64,000 bases of DNA from assembly GCF_037975245.1 (NCBI RefSeq), contig NC_092577.1, forward strand, positions 9,027,013 to 9,091,012. Reading direction: 5' to 3'. This DNA is from Apostichopus japonicus (lineage: Eukaryota > Echinodermata > Holothuroidea > Aspidochirotida > Stichopodidae). The notes under the pieces are model-generated. The model saw nothing but the letters and a program-made list of their open reading frames with translations, made no database searches and had not been told where the DNA came from. This document shows, in pieces, positions 12,826 to 24,027 of the stretch (positions within the stretch are counted from its first letter, which is position 1; every line of letters starts with the position of its first letter). The position numbers and the translations under genes are program-made.

Positions 12826-13591
12826 TGTTATGAAATAGTGATACCATCTCTTTGATGTTACCGAAACACTCCATCGAGACACCTTACAGGGCCTCTTATG
12901 TATTTATCTAGGTCATGGATTCAGTTTTCCCACGAGAAGTTTTAACTATCTTATTGAATCTTGGTACAGGGCCTTTTTCCCAAAATAGATTCCATTATGT
13001 CTGTGGAACATTCGAGAAGGTTCTCTCACGTGTTATGGAAGTTTCCATAGAAAGGGGGATGGACTTCCAAACTCCCAACCAATCAGGGCAGATCAGTGCC
13101 AGCACACTTATTTTTATATCATTAAGTTTATACAGGATGGTCAGGTCATTGGCTGCCTACTGATTATGCGCAGAGGGATTTTGTAGAAGTAAGGTATAAA
13201 AGTAAAAGGAGGCCGAAAATTTGAGGACTCTGTCAGCAAATTTATGACTTGATCAGCAAATTTATCACTCCGTCAGCGCTCCGTGATCAGTTCGTCATTG
13301 CTTCGTTACTATTTCATCACTCCTAATTGTTTAATTGACGGAGTCAAGTCAAGTCAAATCATTGTAATTTAGTTTTATTTGTTAAGAGAATCGACAGAGA
13401 AGAAATTATACCGAATCATCAAATCAAATCCTATCTCGTCAAATTGTTTTTTGTGTGAACTCATTGTTTTCTTCCGTTCGAGACATCTCCTGAAGAAGCA
13501 TAAAAACGGCATCAAGATATCCCAGTACCTTTCTATCGCGAGTCCCGATATAGTTTTACTATCGGAGGAGCGGGCTCGTCACAATATTACA
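12826..13591 (+). repeat. 5' LTR (766 bp)
   Basis: Begins TGTTATGAAATAG and ends AATATTACA. It matches 21404-22169 at an offset of 8578 throughout. It contains a TATA box near position 370 of the LTR and a CAAGTCAAGTCAAATC stretch downstream of it. The ORF-like 82-codon stretch in each LTR has no family resemblance. Confidence 0.95.
13195..13201 (+). promoter_or_regulatory. TATA box of the LTR promoter
   Basis: TATAAAA sits in the 5' LTR in a position suited to drive the retroelement transcript. The same site occurs in the 3' LTR at 21773-21779. Confidence 0.6.
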
Positions 13592-13604
13592 TGGTGGAGA
13601 TCGG
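13592..13604 (+). promoter_or_regulatory. Primer-binding site
   Basis: TGGTGGAGATCGG begins directly at the LTR end. TGG is the expected complement of a tRNA CCA 3' end. I could not name the tRNA. The remaining leader, 13605-14276, is noncoding. Confidence 0.6.
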
Positions 13605-14276
13605 TTGCTTTCTTCAGGAACAAAACGGTAACGGAACTGTTCACACTTTCGTTCGTTACGATCAACAACGAACAGGAGGATTTTTTGGCCCGAAGACCTA
13701 ACGAGGAACACAGCGCATGTTCACGACCTAGCCTAACGGAAACACTCTGCGATGGAAGTCAGCCTATACTAGCCTAAGCCTGTACACCGGAACCACTGAT
13801 CTGTACACGAACGTTAATCAACCCAGCATGCAGTTCGCGTTTGAACATTCGCGTAAATAGTAGTTAGTCATACTACAGCTCTAAACATCAGAACTGAACA
13901 TTTTCGCGATCTAAGCCTAGGCTCTACCCGATGTTAACGGCGAACGAATCTGAAGTTCTTACGAGATGTAGGCCTACCTGCTACTACCTACCCTGCTACT
14001 ACCTGCCACTACTATACTACTACTAGCCGAGGGTCTTCAATCATCGTTTGCAGTTCCAGTACCAGTTCATAGTTAAACTTAAGGGTGAGTGAAATCATGC
14101 CAATTTGTATCCCAACCCCTATTTGAGATCAGAGTGTACCGATAAGTAATTTTAATCGTGTCCATGTATTGCATGTTTGTTATTTGTATTTAATAACGGT
14201 CGATAGTGTGTTCAATTTAGTAAAGGCTCGTGTTGTATACTCGTAACTAGCCTACTTGTAAGTTATATTCAGCATA

Positions 14277-15233
14277 ATGTCCGTCAGTGAACAGGAAACT
14301 TCTACCTCTGTTAATGTTATGCAGAAACATAGGCCCACTGATTTTTTGCCATCACGATTTCAGGGCGATGTAATTGATGCAGATTTAGCCGAAGCTCATT
14401 ATTTGGGATTTGAAGATTATTTAGAGGTGCATAAATTGCCGTCCCAAACCACCCCTGAGGCTGTGGCGGAAGAATTTAATGAAATATGTCGCATATTTAA
14501 GCGAACACTTAAAGGCCAAGCCAGACTCTGGATTGAAAACAAAAATTTTTCAACTATTGCTGATCTTCGCAAGCAATTCCTTGCTCGTTTCAGTCCAGGC
14601 ACTTCTTCCTATGCTAAATCACAGGCATTTCATGCATTAAGCTATACGCCAGGTGATACAGCTCAAGCTCATTTGGCCAAAATTTCCAAAGCTGCAGCAC
14701 AATTAAGCTATGGCGAGGACCAAATTAGAGATAAATTGATCTCGACCCTGCCTTTGCAATGTCGCTCAGCAGTGTTAATGTCTGCATCACCACAAGCAAC
14801 AATTGCAGATTTGGTCAAGAAAGTACAGTGCTATTTTGACTTGCAAATCCAAAGTCAACCCACAGCTTCTTCCGAACTATTTATGGCAATGCACGACAAA
14901 GCATCTTCTGTTCAGACTCCTACTATTTCTGCATCTTCTGAGATACACGAGTTGTGTAATAAAATTCAGGAGTTAGAGACCAAGTTTGATCAGTCACGTA
15001 GGTCAGAATCGCAAGACAATCCAAAAGATATGAGGCAAAGATATAGTTCTCGTGATTCTCGTGGTCCTAGGACAGGTCAGAATAATAACAGGAGAAGGTT
15101 ACCGTATTTTAATCCTTCAATCACATGCTACTACTGCCAAAATCGAGGTCATTTTGCACAATATTGCCAAATTCGCCTAAGCCATGAAATGGAGGCTAAT
15201 GTAAAGAAAGTACAAACACAGAATTTTCATTAG
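14277..15233 (+). CDS. Retrotransposon Gag polyprotein
   Basis: A 318-codon frame with an ATG start. It codes the structural protein that packages element RNA into cytoplasmic particles. The N-terminal two thirds is helix-rich (WIENKNFSTIADLRKQF resembles the capsid-type gag core of Ty3/gypsy elements). A Ser/Gln/Arg-rich linker follows. Near residue 281 there is a CCHC zinc knuckle, CYYCQNRGHFAQYC, the usual nucleic-acid-binding motif. The frame ends at TAG 15231-15233. The pol frame is already open from 15200 in the -1 frame, giving a 34-nt overlap suitable for -1 frameshifting. I see no textbook slippery heptamer. Confidence 0.92.
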   Translation: MSVSEQETSTSVNVMQKHRPTDFLPSRFQGDVIDADLAEAHYLGFEDYLEVHKLPSQTTPEAVAEEFNEICRIFKRTLKGQARLWIENKNFSTIADLRKQFLARFSPGTSSYAKSQAFHALSYTPGDTAQAHLAKISKAAAQLSYGEDQIRDKLISTLPLQCRSAVLMSASPQATIADLVKKVQCYFDLQIQSQPTASSELFMAMHDKASSVQTPTISASSEIHELCNKIQELETKFDQSRRSESQDNPKDMRQRYSSRDSRGPRTGQNNNRRRLPYFNPSITCYYCQNRGHFAQYCQIRLSHEMEANVKKVQTQNFH

Positions 15234-17623
15234 GGAGCACTTATGATAGCACTCATCATACAGTGACTCCAGACAAAGTACCAAGTAAAGGAAGATCGAA
15301 ACGTAAAGCAAATAATATTTGGAAGAATAGTAATATTCCTAGTTCTAAATATACAGGGAACGACCGTAATGTGGATATTCAACTGGACACACGTAATTTT
15401 GTAAGAGGTACTTTACATGATGGTAAAGGAATTTCATTGTTGTTTGATAGTGGAGCGACACGCTCTATCATTTCTTCTTCTACAGTGCAAAATTCAAAGT
15501 ATTTATCCTCTATACAACCAGTCTCAGTTGATGTAGTAAACCTAAAGTTGGGTAATGGTCAGTTTATTCATGCGTATAGCACGATAACATTTCAGGTCAA
15601 AATTCAGGGTCATGAATTTCAGCTTTCTGCTTTAATTGCTGCAAACCTGACAGGTATTGACTTAATATTAGGTAGTCAAACTCTGAAGGAATTGAATGGA
15701 TTTTTGGATTTTACCACAAATTGTTTTAGAATTAAACAAGCCAAAGTTTTCCTTAGGCCAGTGCAGAGATTTGTTATTTACCCAGGTCAGCAAAGATACA
15801 TTACTGTACAGGGACGTCTTCCATTATATGCACGAAATGCAGATGTGGTTATTAAACCGTTCCCTCTAATATCTCGTATGTGTCCTTCACGAATGTTAGT
15901 GAAAATGCATAAAGGTAGAACAAAGATTCTACTAAGGAACATGGGTAACCAGAAATTTTTTCTGCATCCTTCTCGCACAGTGGCTCATTTAGATTTAGCA
16001 GATATCATTACGGTCACAGAAGACATACCTACTGATTCTCTAGATTTTCTAAATGTCATGAGAGACGTCGAAAAACCGTCTCTTTTTCGAACCAATTCAA
16101 ACTCTAAAGAGAATCGTGATGAAATTACACGATATAATTTACATCGATATCCACATTTGACAGCCGATGATCCCCTGGTTTCCAAATCCGAACAGGAAAT
16201 CATGAGAGAAAACATTAATTTGGAACAAAGTATTCTAGATGCCTCAGAAACGGAAAGCATTTATGAATTTCTAGACTCACATAGAGATGCATTTTCTCTT
16301 TATGGTGAATTATCTCACTGTCCAAATTATGAGGCTGATATTACGCTTACTAATGACGAGCCATTTTACATACGTCCCTATAGACTTTCAGATGAGGACA
16401 AAGTCATTGTCGCCAGTGAGCTTGACAAATTAGTGCGATTAGGCATCTTAGCAGTAGGACATCAGTCTTATACCTCACCGGTTTTCCTCATTCCAAAGAA
16501 GGGAACAAAAGACAAAAGGGTTGTCACAGATTTTCGCTACTTGAACAGTAGAATAAAACGTCTCAATCACCCATTTCCATTACTGAACGAGACTATCCGT
16601 ACCATAGGGTACTCTGGAGCCAAAATTTTGGGTGTTCTTGATTTAAAGTCTGCATTCTTCTGTCTGCCACTTAGTGTTCATGCACAACAGTATACAGGTA
16701 TTGCTTCATTTCATGGAGGAAAGCATTATTATTATAAACGCTTACCACAGGGATTGAATTTATCTCCAGCGATCTTTCAGTCGCAAATTAATGATATTTT
16801 GGCAACGATCCCAAATTCAAATAAGTTCTGTATTGCTCATCATGACGATATTATTGTGTACAGTGCAGACAAACAATCTCACAAACAACACCTAAAGGCA
16901 ATTTTTAAGGTTTTAATGGACAATGGATTGAAAATCTCTCCGAAAAAGTGTAGCATTTTTCAAAATTCAGTCCGATATATGGGACATTTGCTCTCAATAA
17001 CCCCAGAAGGTGAGGCTTGTATCCAACCTTTGCATGACAGATGTGCAGCAATCAGGAACACACCGAAACCACACAATGTTAAGTCAGTAAGACGATTTGT
17101 AGGTGCAGTTAATTATGTGGCTTCATTTTTCCCAAATATTCAAGCACTATTGAGACCATTACATCATTTGAGTCGTAAGAGAAAGGTATTTAAATGGACA
17201 GAGGAACATCAGTGTGCATTTCAAAGTATTAAAGAGTTGTTGTGTAATCCACCTATATTGCATATGCCACAGAAATATGGTCGTTTTGTATTATATAGCG
17301 ACACATCACGAGTAGCAACAGGATCATACTTGACACAAAGAGTTAATGGCAAAGAGAATATTATTGCATATTACTCTAAGATATTACCACCAGCATGTCA
17401 GAGGTATAGTGTAACTGAATTAGAAATGATGGGTCTATTTATTAATGTGACAGCATTCAAACATTTATTGCAAAATGTAGAATTTGAGGCATATGTTGAT
17501 CACTCAGCCATTGTTGAATTGTTTAAGTCAAAACAAGAACCAGCAACTTCACGTTTACGTAAACTTCTGTTCAAATTGTCAGAATTTACATTCAGGTTGG
17601 TTATAAGAAGGGTTCAGAATTAG
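15200..17623 (+). CDS. Pol, part 1: protease, RT, RNase H
   Basis: This frame is open from 15200 and has no ATG at its start, consistent with expression as a Gag-Pol fusion. The aspartic protease motif FDSGATRS is coded at about 15443. Reverse transcriptase covers roughly 16370-16990, with PVFLIPKK, DFRYLN, GVLDLKSAFF and LPQGL motifs. The catalytic box reads AHHDDIIVYS at 16838-16849, so the usual Tyr of YxDD is His. RNase H follows at about 17270-17610, with acidic residues in LYSDTS, VTELEMM and YVDHSA. The frame stops at 17621 inside the conserved end of RNase H, where homology continues in the -1 frame. This could be a one-base loss, an assembly error or a frameshift site. It replicates the element RNA into DNA. 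Confidence 0.92.
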   Translation, partial: CKESTNTEFSLGSTYDSTHHTVTPDKVPSKGRSKRKANNIWKNSNIPSSKYTGNDRNVDIQLDTRNFVRGTLHDGKGISLLFDSGATRSIISSSTVQNSKYLSSIQPVSVDVVNLKLGNGQFIHAYSTITFQVKIQGHEFQLSALIAANLTGIDLILGSQTLKELNGFLDFTTNCFRIKQAKVFLRPVQRFVIYPGQQRYITVQGRLPLYARNADVVIKPFPLISRMCPSRMLVKMHKGRTKILLRNMGNQKFFLHPSRTVAHLDLADIITVTEDIPTDSLDFLNVMRDVEKPSLFRTNSNSKENRDEITRYNLHRYPHLTADDPLVSKSEQEIMRENINLEQSILDASETESIYEFLDSHRDAFSLYGELSHCPNYEADITLTNDEPFYIRPYRLSDEDKVIVASELDKLVRLGILAVGHQSYTSPVFLIPKKGTKDKRVVTDFRYLNSRIKRLNHPFPLLNETIRTIGYSGAKILGVLDLKSAFFCLPLSVHAQQYTGIASFHGGKHYYYKRLPQGLNLSPAIFQSQINDILATIPNSNKFCIAHHDDIIVYSADKQSHKQHLKAIFKVLMDNGLKISPKKCSIFQNSVRYMGHLLSITPEGEACIQPLHDRCAAIRNTPKPHNVKSVRRFVGAVNYVASFFPNIQALLRPLHHLSRKRKVFKWTEEHQCAFQSIKELLCNPPILHMPQKYGRFVLYSDTSRVATGSYLTQRVNGKENIIAYYSKILPPACQRYSVTELEMMGLFINVTAFKHLLQNVEFEAYVDHSAIVELFKSKQEPATSRLRKLLFKLSEFTFRLVIRRVQN

Positions 17624-20136
17624 TTTTGGCAGATTATTTGTCTAGAGCACCACAGGAATTTCACTCTGAAATAGATCAGGTTGCTCAAGAGGTCAGTTCT
17701 TATGAGGATTTTTCAACTCCACCTAAGGAGACATTTAATCCAATCATGACAAGGTCAAAGGCAAGGTCAATGGGAGTCAAAATTCCAGATTTATTTCCGA
17801 ATAAAGTCACTAAGGAGTCTAAGCAGGATTCCCCAGCCAAAGAATCAACAAATAGAGTTGAAAGGACATCCGTTCCTAAGGCAACACATTCTGGTGATCA
17901 TGTTACACAGAGACCACAATCTGAGTCACAAAAGACGACTACACCAGTTATTTCTACTGATAAGAGAGATACATATAGTCAAAGGCCTACTATTTCTATG
18001 CCGAGTGAAAATAGACATACACGTAGTCCTGATGTATTAGTTGTGCCAAATTTTACAAGTGTTTCTCAACCTACAGAGCCAAGATTAGTGGATCAGAATA
18101 GACATAGAGTGCAAGAGGTAGTCAGAGAACCACCACCAGAATTATTTGTTCAGCCAAAGCCAGTCATAACAAACATTGATCACTTGGTTACAGGGCACAT
18201 TCCAAAACAAAAGGAATTGAATAAAGTCATGAAGGCAATTCAAGGAAAGTTGATCAAAAACTATGATCTGCCATTTGATGTAAAAGAGTTGCAAATTCAA
18301 CAACAAACTTGTCCTTACTACAAACCAATTTATGATTTTCTTGCACATGACATTATTCCAAGTAATGTTAAGCATGCTAGAACTGTTCGTTCTCAAGCAG
18401 AGGATTATTTGTTATGTAATAGTTTGTTATTCAGGATATTTTTGCATGAGACTAATGATGCTAAGATGACTCTTCAGTTAGTCGTACCTGAGACTATGGT
18501 AGAACAGATAATATCTCGATATCACGATGACTTGTTAAGTAATCATCAGGGTGTAATGCGTACATATTTGACCATTAGACAGCATTTCTATCTGCGCAAT
18601 ATGTTTCAACGCATCAGTAATTATATTCAGGCATGTCTCCGTTGTCAAGAATTCCGTAAGAAACCGGACAAATTGAGACAATATCATGCTCGCATTCCTG
18701 ATTCTTATCGTCCTTTTGACAGACTTAGTCTGGATTTCAAGACTATGCCCACAACGGCTACAGGATTTAAACATTTGATGGTTGTTTGTGATGAGATCAC
18801 TAGATTTGTTGTATGTGTTTCTCTTAAGACTCTTGATGCTGAAACAATATGTGAAGCATTATTGCAGAGGGTAGTCACAACCTTTGGTCCACCGTCTTGT
18901 ATCATAAGTGATGCGGCAGCTTCTCTTACAGGAAAATTAGTGCAGCTCTTAAGTAAGGCTTTAGGCATTGAACAAAAGTTCATCAGTGTAAGCAATCATG
19001 GAAGCTTACAGGTTGAAAGACACATTCAGACTCTTTCAAATTTCCTCAAAGTGAACTTAAATCAGTTTGGTATGGATTGGGTACGGTTTGTCCCAACATC
19101 AGCCTATGCATATAACACATTTTCCTCTCCTCAGTTAGGTAGCTATAGCCCATTTGAACTTGCATTTGGACGTAAGCCGCCAAATCTTACAAATTTATCG
19201 TTCAATCCAATGGCAGGATTATCACAATCTCATGGAGAATATGCTGCATTGTTAAAGAAACGATTTGATCATTTGTCAAGGGTAATGTTAGTCTTACAAA
19301 AGAAGCAACAAGATGCTCAAAATGTTAAGATAAGTGCAAAACTGGACAAGGGTGCAATTTATTCAACGGGTCAATTGGTGTATCTATATAAGCCAACGTC
19401 TTCTTCCTTGACTGCGAACTCTCGCAAAATTGCTGCAGAATGGTGTGGACCATTAGTGATCCATCAAGTTTTAGATAGGACTCATTATTTGTTGGCCACT
19501 CTCAAAGGAGAAATTCTTAGTGATGTATTCAATTATAACAGGCTTAAACCATGTTTTGTAAGAGCATCCTCTGAAACTAAGAATATCACAAACATTCAGA
19601 AATTGCGAAATGTCTTGAAAACAAAGGGTTCATCAAGTGAAAAGGTTGCACGAATGCGAAATGTTTTGAGTAGTAACACTTCTAATGCAGGAAATGTTAA
19701 TGTCATGCAAGATGCACATATTGAGTTTCATGATGAGTTTGGTAACATTTTGCCAGGGGTAACTTCAGATCACGTCATGTGTCTTATGACCACTAAGCCA
19801 ATGAATGTTGCATCCTTTCTAGAGAATAGAGCACATAATGAAGGATTAGCAATTCCATATCCTTCCATGAAAGATAGCATATTAAGGCAAAAGAAAGTTT
19901 TTGCAAATGCTCCACAAGGAGACATGAAAGTCCAACGTGCTCGATACAAATTGGGTGAATTACAGGTTCTGGTCACCTATCAGACACCATGTTTTCCAAC
20001 AGGCTTTAAGAGTCATGATTTTTGGTGGAATGTAGGAAAATATTCCAACACAGGGGAAATAATGAATTTTCTCCATGAAAAGGGATTGAACATTACAGGC
20101 AATCCAGGCAGGATGTTGCAAACATTATATGGTTAG
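17563..20136 (+). CDS. Pol, part 2: integrase with C-terminal extension
   Basis: The frame is open from 17563, overlapping part 1 by about 60 nt in the -1 register. It begins with the last RNase H residues (LADYLSR). A polar linker of about 200 residues follows. The integrase HHCC zinc-binding region is coded at about 18515-18650 (His-His, then CLRC). Catalytic Asp codons are at 18733 and 18910 and the Glu at 19015, with 34 residues between the last two. A GPY/F-like module (EWCGPLVIHQV) is at about 19440. After it come about 190 residues of unknown function, ending in a Trp-rich stretch (HDFWWNVGKY). No chromodomain is visible. Integrase inserts the DNA copy into the host genome. Confidence 0.9.
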   Translation, partial: TSVQIVRIYIQVGYKKGSELVLADYLSRAPQEFHSEIDQVAQEVSSYEDFSTPPKETFNPIMTRSKARSMGVKIPDLFPNKVTKESKQDSPAKESTNRVERTSVPKATHSGDHVTQRPQSESQKTTTPVISTDKRDTYSQRPTISMPSENRHTRSPDVLVVPNFTSVSQPTEPRLVDQNRHRVQEVVREPPPELFVQPKPVITNIDHLVTGHIPKQKELNKVMKAIQGKLIKNYDLPFDVKELQIQQQTCPYYKPIYDFLAHDIIPSNVKHARTVRSQAEDYLLCNSLLFRIFLHETNDAKMTLQLVVPETMVEQIISRYHDDLLSNHQGVMRTYLTIRQHFYLRNMFQRISNYIQACLRCQEFRKKPDKLRQYHARIPDSYRPFDRLSLDFKTMPTTATGFKHLMVVCDEITRFVVCVSLKTLDAETICEALLQRVVTTFGPPSCIISDAAASLTGKLVQLLSKALGIEQKFISVSNHGSLQVERHIQTLSNFLKVNLNQFGMDWVRFVPTSAYAYNTFSSPQLGSYSPFELAFGRKPPNLTNLSFNPMAGLSQSHGEYAALLKKRFDHLSRVMLVLQKKQQDAQNVKISAKLDKGAIYSTGQLVYLYKPTSSSLTANSRKIAAEWCGPLVIHQVLDRTHYLLATLKGEILSDVFNYNRLKPCFVRASSETKNITNIQKLRNVLKTKGSSSEKVARMRNVLSSNTSNAGNVNVMQDAHIEFHDEFGNILPGVTSDHVMCLMTTKPMNVASFLENRAHNEGLAIPYPSMKDSILRQKKVFANAPQGDMKVQRARYKLGELQVLVTYQTPCFPTGFKSHDFWWNVGKYSNTGEIMNFLHEKGLNITGNPGRMLQTLYG

Positions 20137-21395
20137 CATGTATAATTGTATAACTGCATATTGCTTTAAGTTCAGATGAACAGGTGTTTTACCCACGATT
20201 GTATGAATGGAATGCGTCATGGCATTTACCTGCATACCTATTAAGTGGAAGTCATTGTACTGTATGGTGTAACAATATAAGCTTTATTGTTAAAAACATC
20301 ACTAAGTGACCTAGTTTCATCTTTTATAACAAATGTGTAATGAGTATACCTTATTTCTCCTTATGAATTCGTTCAAACGTTTACCCGGCAATTAGAACAT
20401 ATCCGGAATATTAGCAACATGGGTTTTCATATATTGAGAAATATTTTAAGGATATTTACATTGCATCATTGATGTTATATTGAAGGCTATTCAGAGACAG
20501 CATTGGTGATATGCAACTTTTGCTTACAGCAACAGTTATCGAAGCAAATGAAAGTATAGATCTTTTGAGGAAGTTATGTATATATTTTCTTTTCCTCAAT
20601 TATTCATGCAAAAGTAAATTTCATCATGAAGTTAAAAGAACAAGATGTTAAGTATATAATATGTTAATTTGAAGAAAGATTTGTTGATGTCATAGTCTAT
20701 GGGGTCTCTTTTATGGTATCGAATATCTAGTACTTTGGTACTTTACTAGACTATCATTCGGAGTGCATACCTAGGGTCACCATGCTATCGAGTCACATTT
20801 TGTTGATTTTCTTGAGGTGAATGTATATGATTCACAGGGTTTCAAAGCAGTTTTGAAACTTTGCCTTCATTAAAGACGAGGTTTTTTAAATGAGTTTGTA
20901 ATATTTTAAGGTTCTTTTTTAATGTACGAAATTTTTTATGGAACGCTGAGGTGTTCTAATCAGTTAAAAGATAACTAAGTCAAGTATTCTCTGATCTCTC
21001 CCCAATCCACGGCATGATTTCACTTTTGATATAAATGTATTATTGATGTATGAAATGCATAAATGTATTTTGTAAGAGATGCTGCATATTTTGCTGTGTC
21101 ATGTAACTTTGAGATATCTTAATGATATCTTCTTTTTTTTAGATTACATCATATGATGTCATCAATATTGAAGAGGTACACAATATTTTCATGGAGATAG
21201 TGTCAATGTATATACCATATGATCTTTTTTAATAATTCGTAACCAAGATGTTAACCTTTGAGATATATGAAGACCATTTATTGAAGTCAATGAATATTAG
21301 TGAATGTGCTTACAGTACTCTACCTTTTTGAGATAATGATAAGTTAAAGCAGTATGATGTTAAAATTTTGGAGTATCCAAAAATTTTAAAAGATT
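20137..21395 (+). other. Noncoding 3' tail of the retrotransposon
   Basis: About 1.26 kb between the pol stop and the polypurine tract. It is AT-rich with many stops in all frames. No env, chromodomain or RNA gene was recognised. Confidence 0.6.
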
Positions 21396-21403
21396 GAGGG
21401 GGA
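21396..21403 (+). promoter_or_regulatory. Polypurine tract
   Basis: GAGGGGGA lies immediately before the 3' LTR, the expected primer for plus-strand DNA synthesis. Confidence 0.75.
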
Positions 21404-22169
21404 TGTTATGAAATAGTGATACCATCTCTTTGATGTTACCGAAACACTCCATCGAGACACCTTACAGGGCCTCTTATGTATTTATCTAGGTCATGGATTC
21501 AGTTTTCCCACGAGAAGTTTTAACTATCTTATTGAATCTTGGTACAGGGCCTTTTTCCCAAAATAGATTCCATTATGTCTGTGGAACATTCGAGAAGGTT
21601 CTCTCACGTGTTATGGAAGTTTCCATAGAAAGGGGGATGGACTTCCAAACTCCCAACCAATCAGGGCAGATCAGTGCCAGCACACTTATTTTTATATCAT
21701 TAAGTTTATACAGGATGGTCAGGTCATTGGCTGCCTACTGATTATGCGCAGAGGGATTTTGTAGAAGTAAGGTATAAAAGTAAAAGGAGGCCGAAAATTT
21801 GAGGACTCTGTCAGCAAATTTATGACTTGATCAGCAAATTTATCACTCCGTCAGCGCTCCGTGATCAGTTCGTCATTGCTTCGTTACTATTTCATCACTC
21901 CTAATTGTTTAATTGACGGAGTCAAGTCAAGTCAAATCATTGTAATTTAGTTTTATTTGTTAAGAGAATCGACAGAGAAGAAATTATACCGAATCATCAA
22001 ATCAAATCCTATCTCGTCAAATTGTTTTTTGTGTGAACTCATTGTTTTCTTCCGTTCGAGACATCTCCTGAAGAAGCATAAAAACGGCATCAAGATATCC
22101 CAGTACCTTTCTATCGCGAGTCCCGATATAGTTTTACTATCGGAGGAGCGGGCTCGTCACAATATTACA
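21404..22169 (+). repeat. 3' LTR (766 bp)
   Basis: Same length and, by eye, same sequence as the 5' LTR. It is followed by GTAC at 22170-22173, the right copy of the target duplication. Confidence 0.95.
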
Positions 22170-22173
22170 GTAC

Positions 22174-24027
22174 CATCATAGCATATTCTGACAACGAAAT
22201 ATGGAATGCTGTTACATTTAAAAATTATTTACCTGTATGTAGAAAAATCATGATGAAACAAAGATGGGCATAAGGGGAAGGGTGTAACAGAAATAATACC
22301 AATAAAAGATATAAACCCATCAATGACTATTAACTTAGAGATCTATGCTAAAAATGCTCATCTCACACAACAAGAAAAGTCCTCTCTACTGGAATGTCAG
22401 CGTTAGATACTAAATCAGTGATAGACTGAAGACTTGAGTAGACATACATCTGAATTTACAAACAAAAAACATAAACAAAGAAACATAACAAACTCTACAA
22501 AAGATATAAAGTATATTGCCATGACTCTTATCTAACCTTTTCTAGCAGATTATATACTACTGTATGTGACTGTGCTATGCAATCTTTACAATATAAATAT
22601 TTGTCATTATGGGAGATTGGGTTCTCAAAGTTGTAAAACAAAAGAATGGCTAAGTGTAATATATGTAACCAATGAATAATATAATGGATAAAATCAAGGT
22701 ATATTTGTTTCCACTGAGGGAGTATTTCGTGATGGGATCAATACAATTTGTGTTTAGGGCTAACAAGGTGAATAGGCTTCGTTTATTCAATGCACAAAAC
22801 ATACACAGCAATACAGCAGCATGTCAACACAATGTTCACAGAAAGATTGTAGCTTGTAGCAAAGCACCATACCATACCATAGCAATGTACCCAGAGTTGG
22901 AAAGAAATATATTTTGAGCATTCCAAACAAAATGAAAATTAATAAAGTGACCTGTATCTGTAATTTCTTGTTAACCAAAGAGAAACAACTACATCTCAGG
23001 TTATGATAAATAACATCTCCTTTGGTATATTAGTCTGTTAGTAAGTCATATCAAAACAGTTTGTGCTTCACTTGTTATCATTTTGGAGGAAGGGTGAAAG
23101 GAAAGGCTGGTTGCCTTATTGTATCATGTCACAACATGGGCTCTACCCCAGGAGCTTGACCACGTTTTTGCAGTGGGGGATGTTATGTTGTCCAGATGAG
23201 GAGGGTTAAAGAGGAGGGCTGTGCCCCGCTCATTTATAGGCAGGGCATTTGGCCTACAGCCATGCTACGGATGGGTCAATCATCATTACTACTACATTTG
23301 TGTAATACAACGTTAAATCTTGCCAATGTATACAACATTAATCGTTTGCAGTTTAGAACAATTTCCTGTGAGCAATGAAAATAGTTAAGAGTAAAATGTT
23401 ACTTAGGTCTATCTAGGATAGCAGTGAACATGGCATCTCATGGCTTCATGCATATTCAAAAGTTGTTTTAAAGCTATGATTATTGGCAATACTAGTTATA
23501 TGGTGATGTAAGATCTAAATATAGATGCCTGGAGTATCCCTAATTCATTCGCTCTCATCTGATTTATTGTATTAATGGGTCAAAACGATACCAAGATTAC
23601 AGGTGGCAATAAACATGTAACTGCAAAGACTTGATACTTCATAGTTTCTCAATTTCAAACACATCCATGATCAGACCAAGGTACATACTACAAAAACTTA
23701 GCTTGCCTGGCATATAGGCAATCTTGATTTTCTAAACAAAGTCTGATGAACTGATAATTTAGGAATATTTCAGTAACTGTCTCCAGTTTGGAGAAATCTT
23801 CCATCAATACTACAATATAGTAATAAATTTTAATATAGTTACCGCTACACAATTAAACAAGTGGAAACTTAAACAGTGCATTTAATGTTATTTATGAAAC
23901 TACTTAACAGGCAAGCTGTCTTCACCTATATATGGCATGTAGATTTGATCAGAAGGTATCCAACACAAACTATTACCATTTCACAAACTGACTTTAGAGA
24001 AATTATTATGTGAAGACTCACCCGACT
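22174..24027. other. AT-rich noncoding sequence inside the inverted arms
   Basis: No exon with matching splice sites was found. If the two arms delimit one DNA element, this would be part of its interior. No transposase motif is visible. Confidence 0.4.

Larger units (their letters stand above)
12826..22169 (+). mobile_element. Complete Ty3/gypsy-type LTR retrotransposon
   Basis: A 9344-bp element with 766-bp direct LTRs (TGTTATG...ATTACA), flanked on both sides by GTAC, the apparent 4-bp target duplication. Internal order is LTR, primer-binding site, gag, protease, RT, RNase H, integrase, a 1.27-kb noncoding tail, polypurine tract, LTR. Protease before RT and RT before integrase is the usual Ty3/gypsy order. 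There is no env-like frame. The two LTRs appear identical by eye over their whole length, which implies a recent insertion. The pol frame switches twice by -1 (see the pol entries). The element lies between the two inverted arms. Confidence 0.95.

Noticed and set aside
13379-13777. 132-codon frame across the 5' LTR and leader
   Set aside because: No ATG, crosses the LTR boundary and has no domain; the LTR half recurs in the 3' LTR.
20137-21403. Env gene of the retroelement
   Set aside because: All frames are closed by frequent stops; no signal peptide or membrane anchor.
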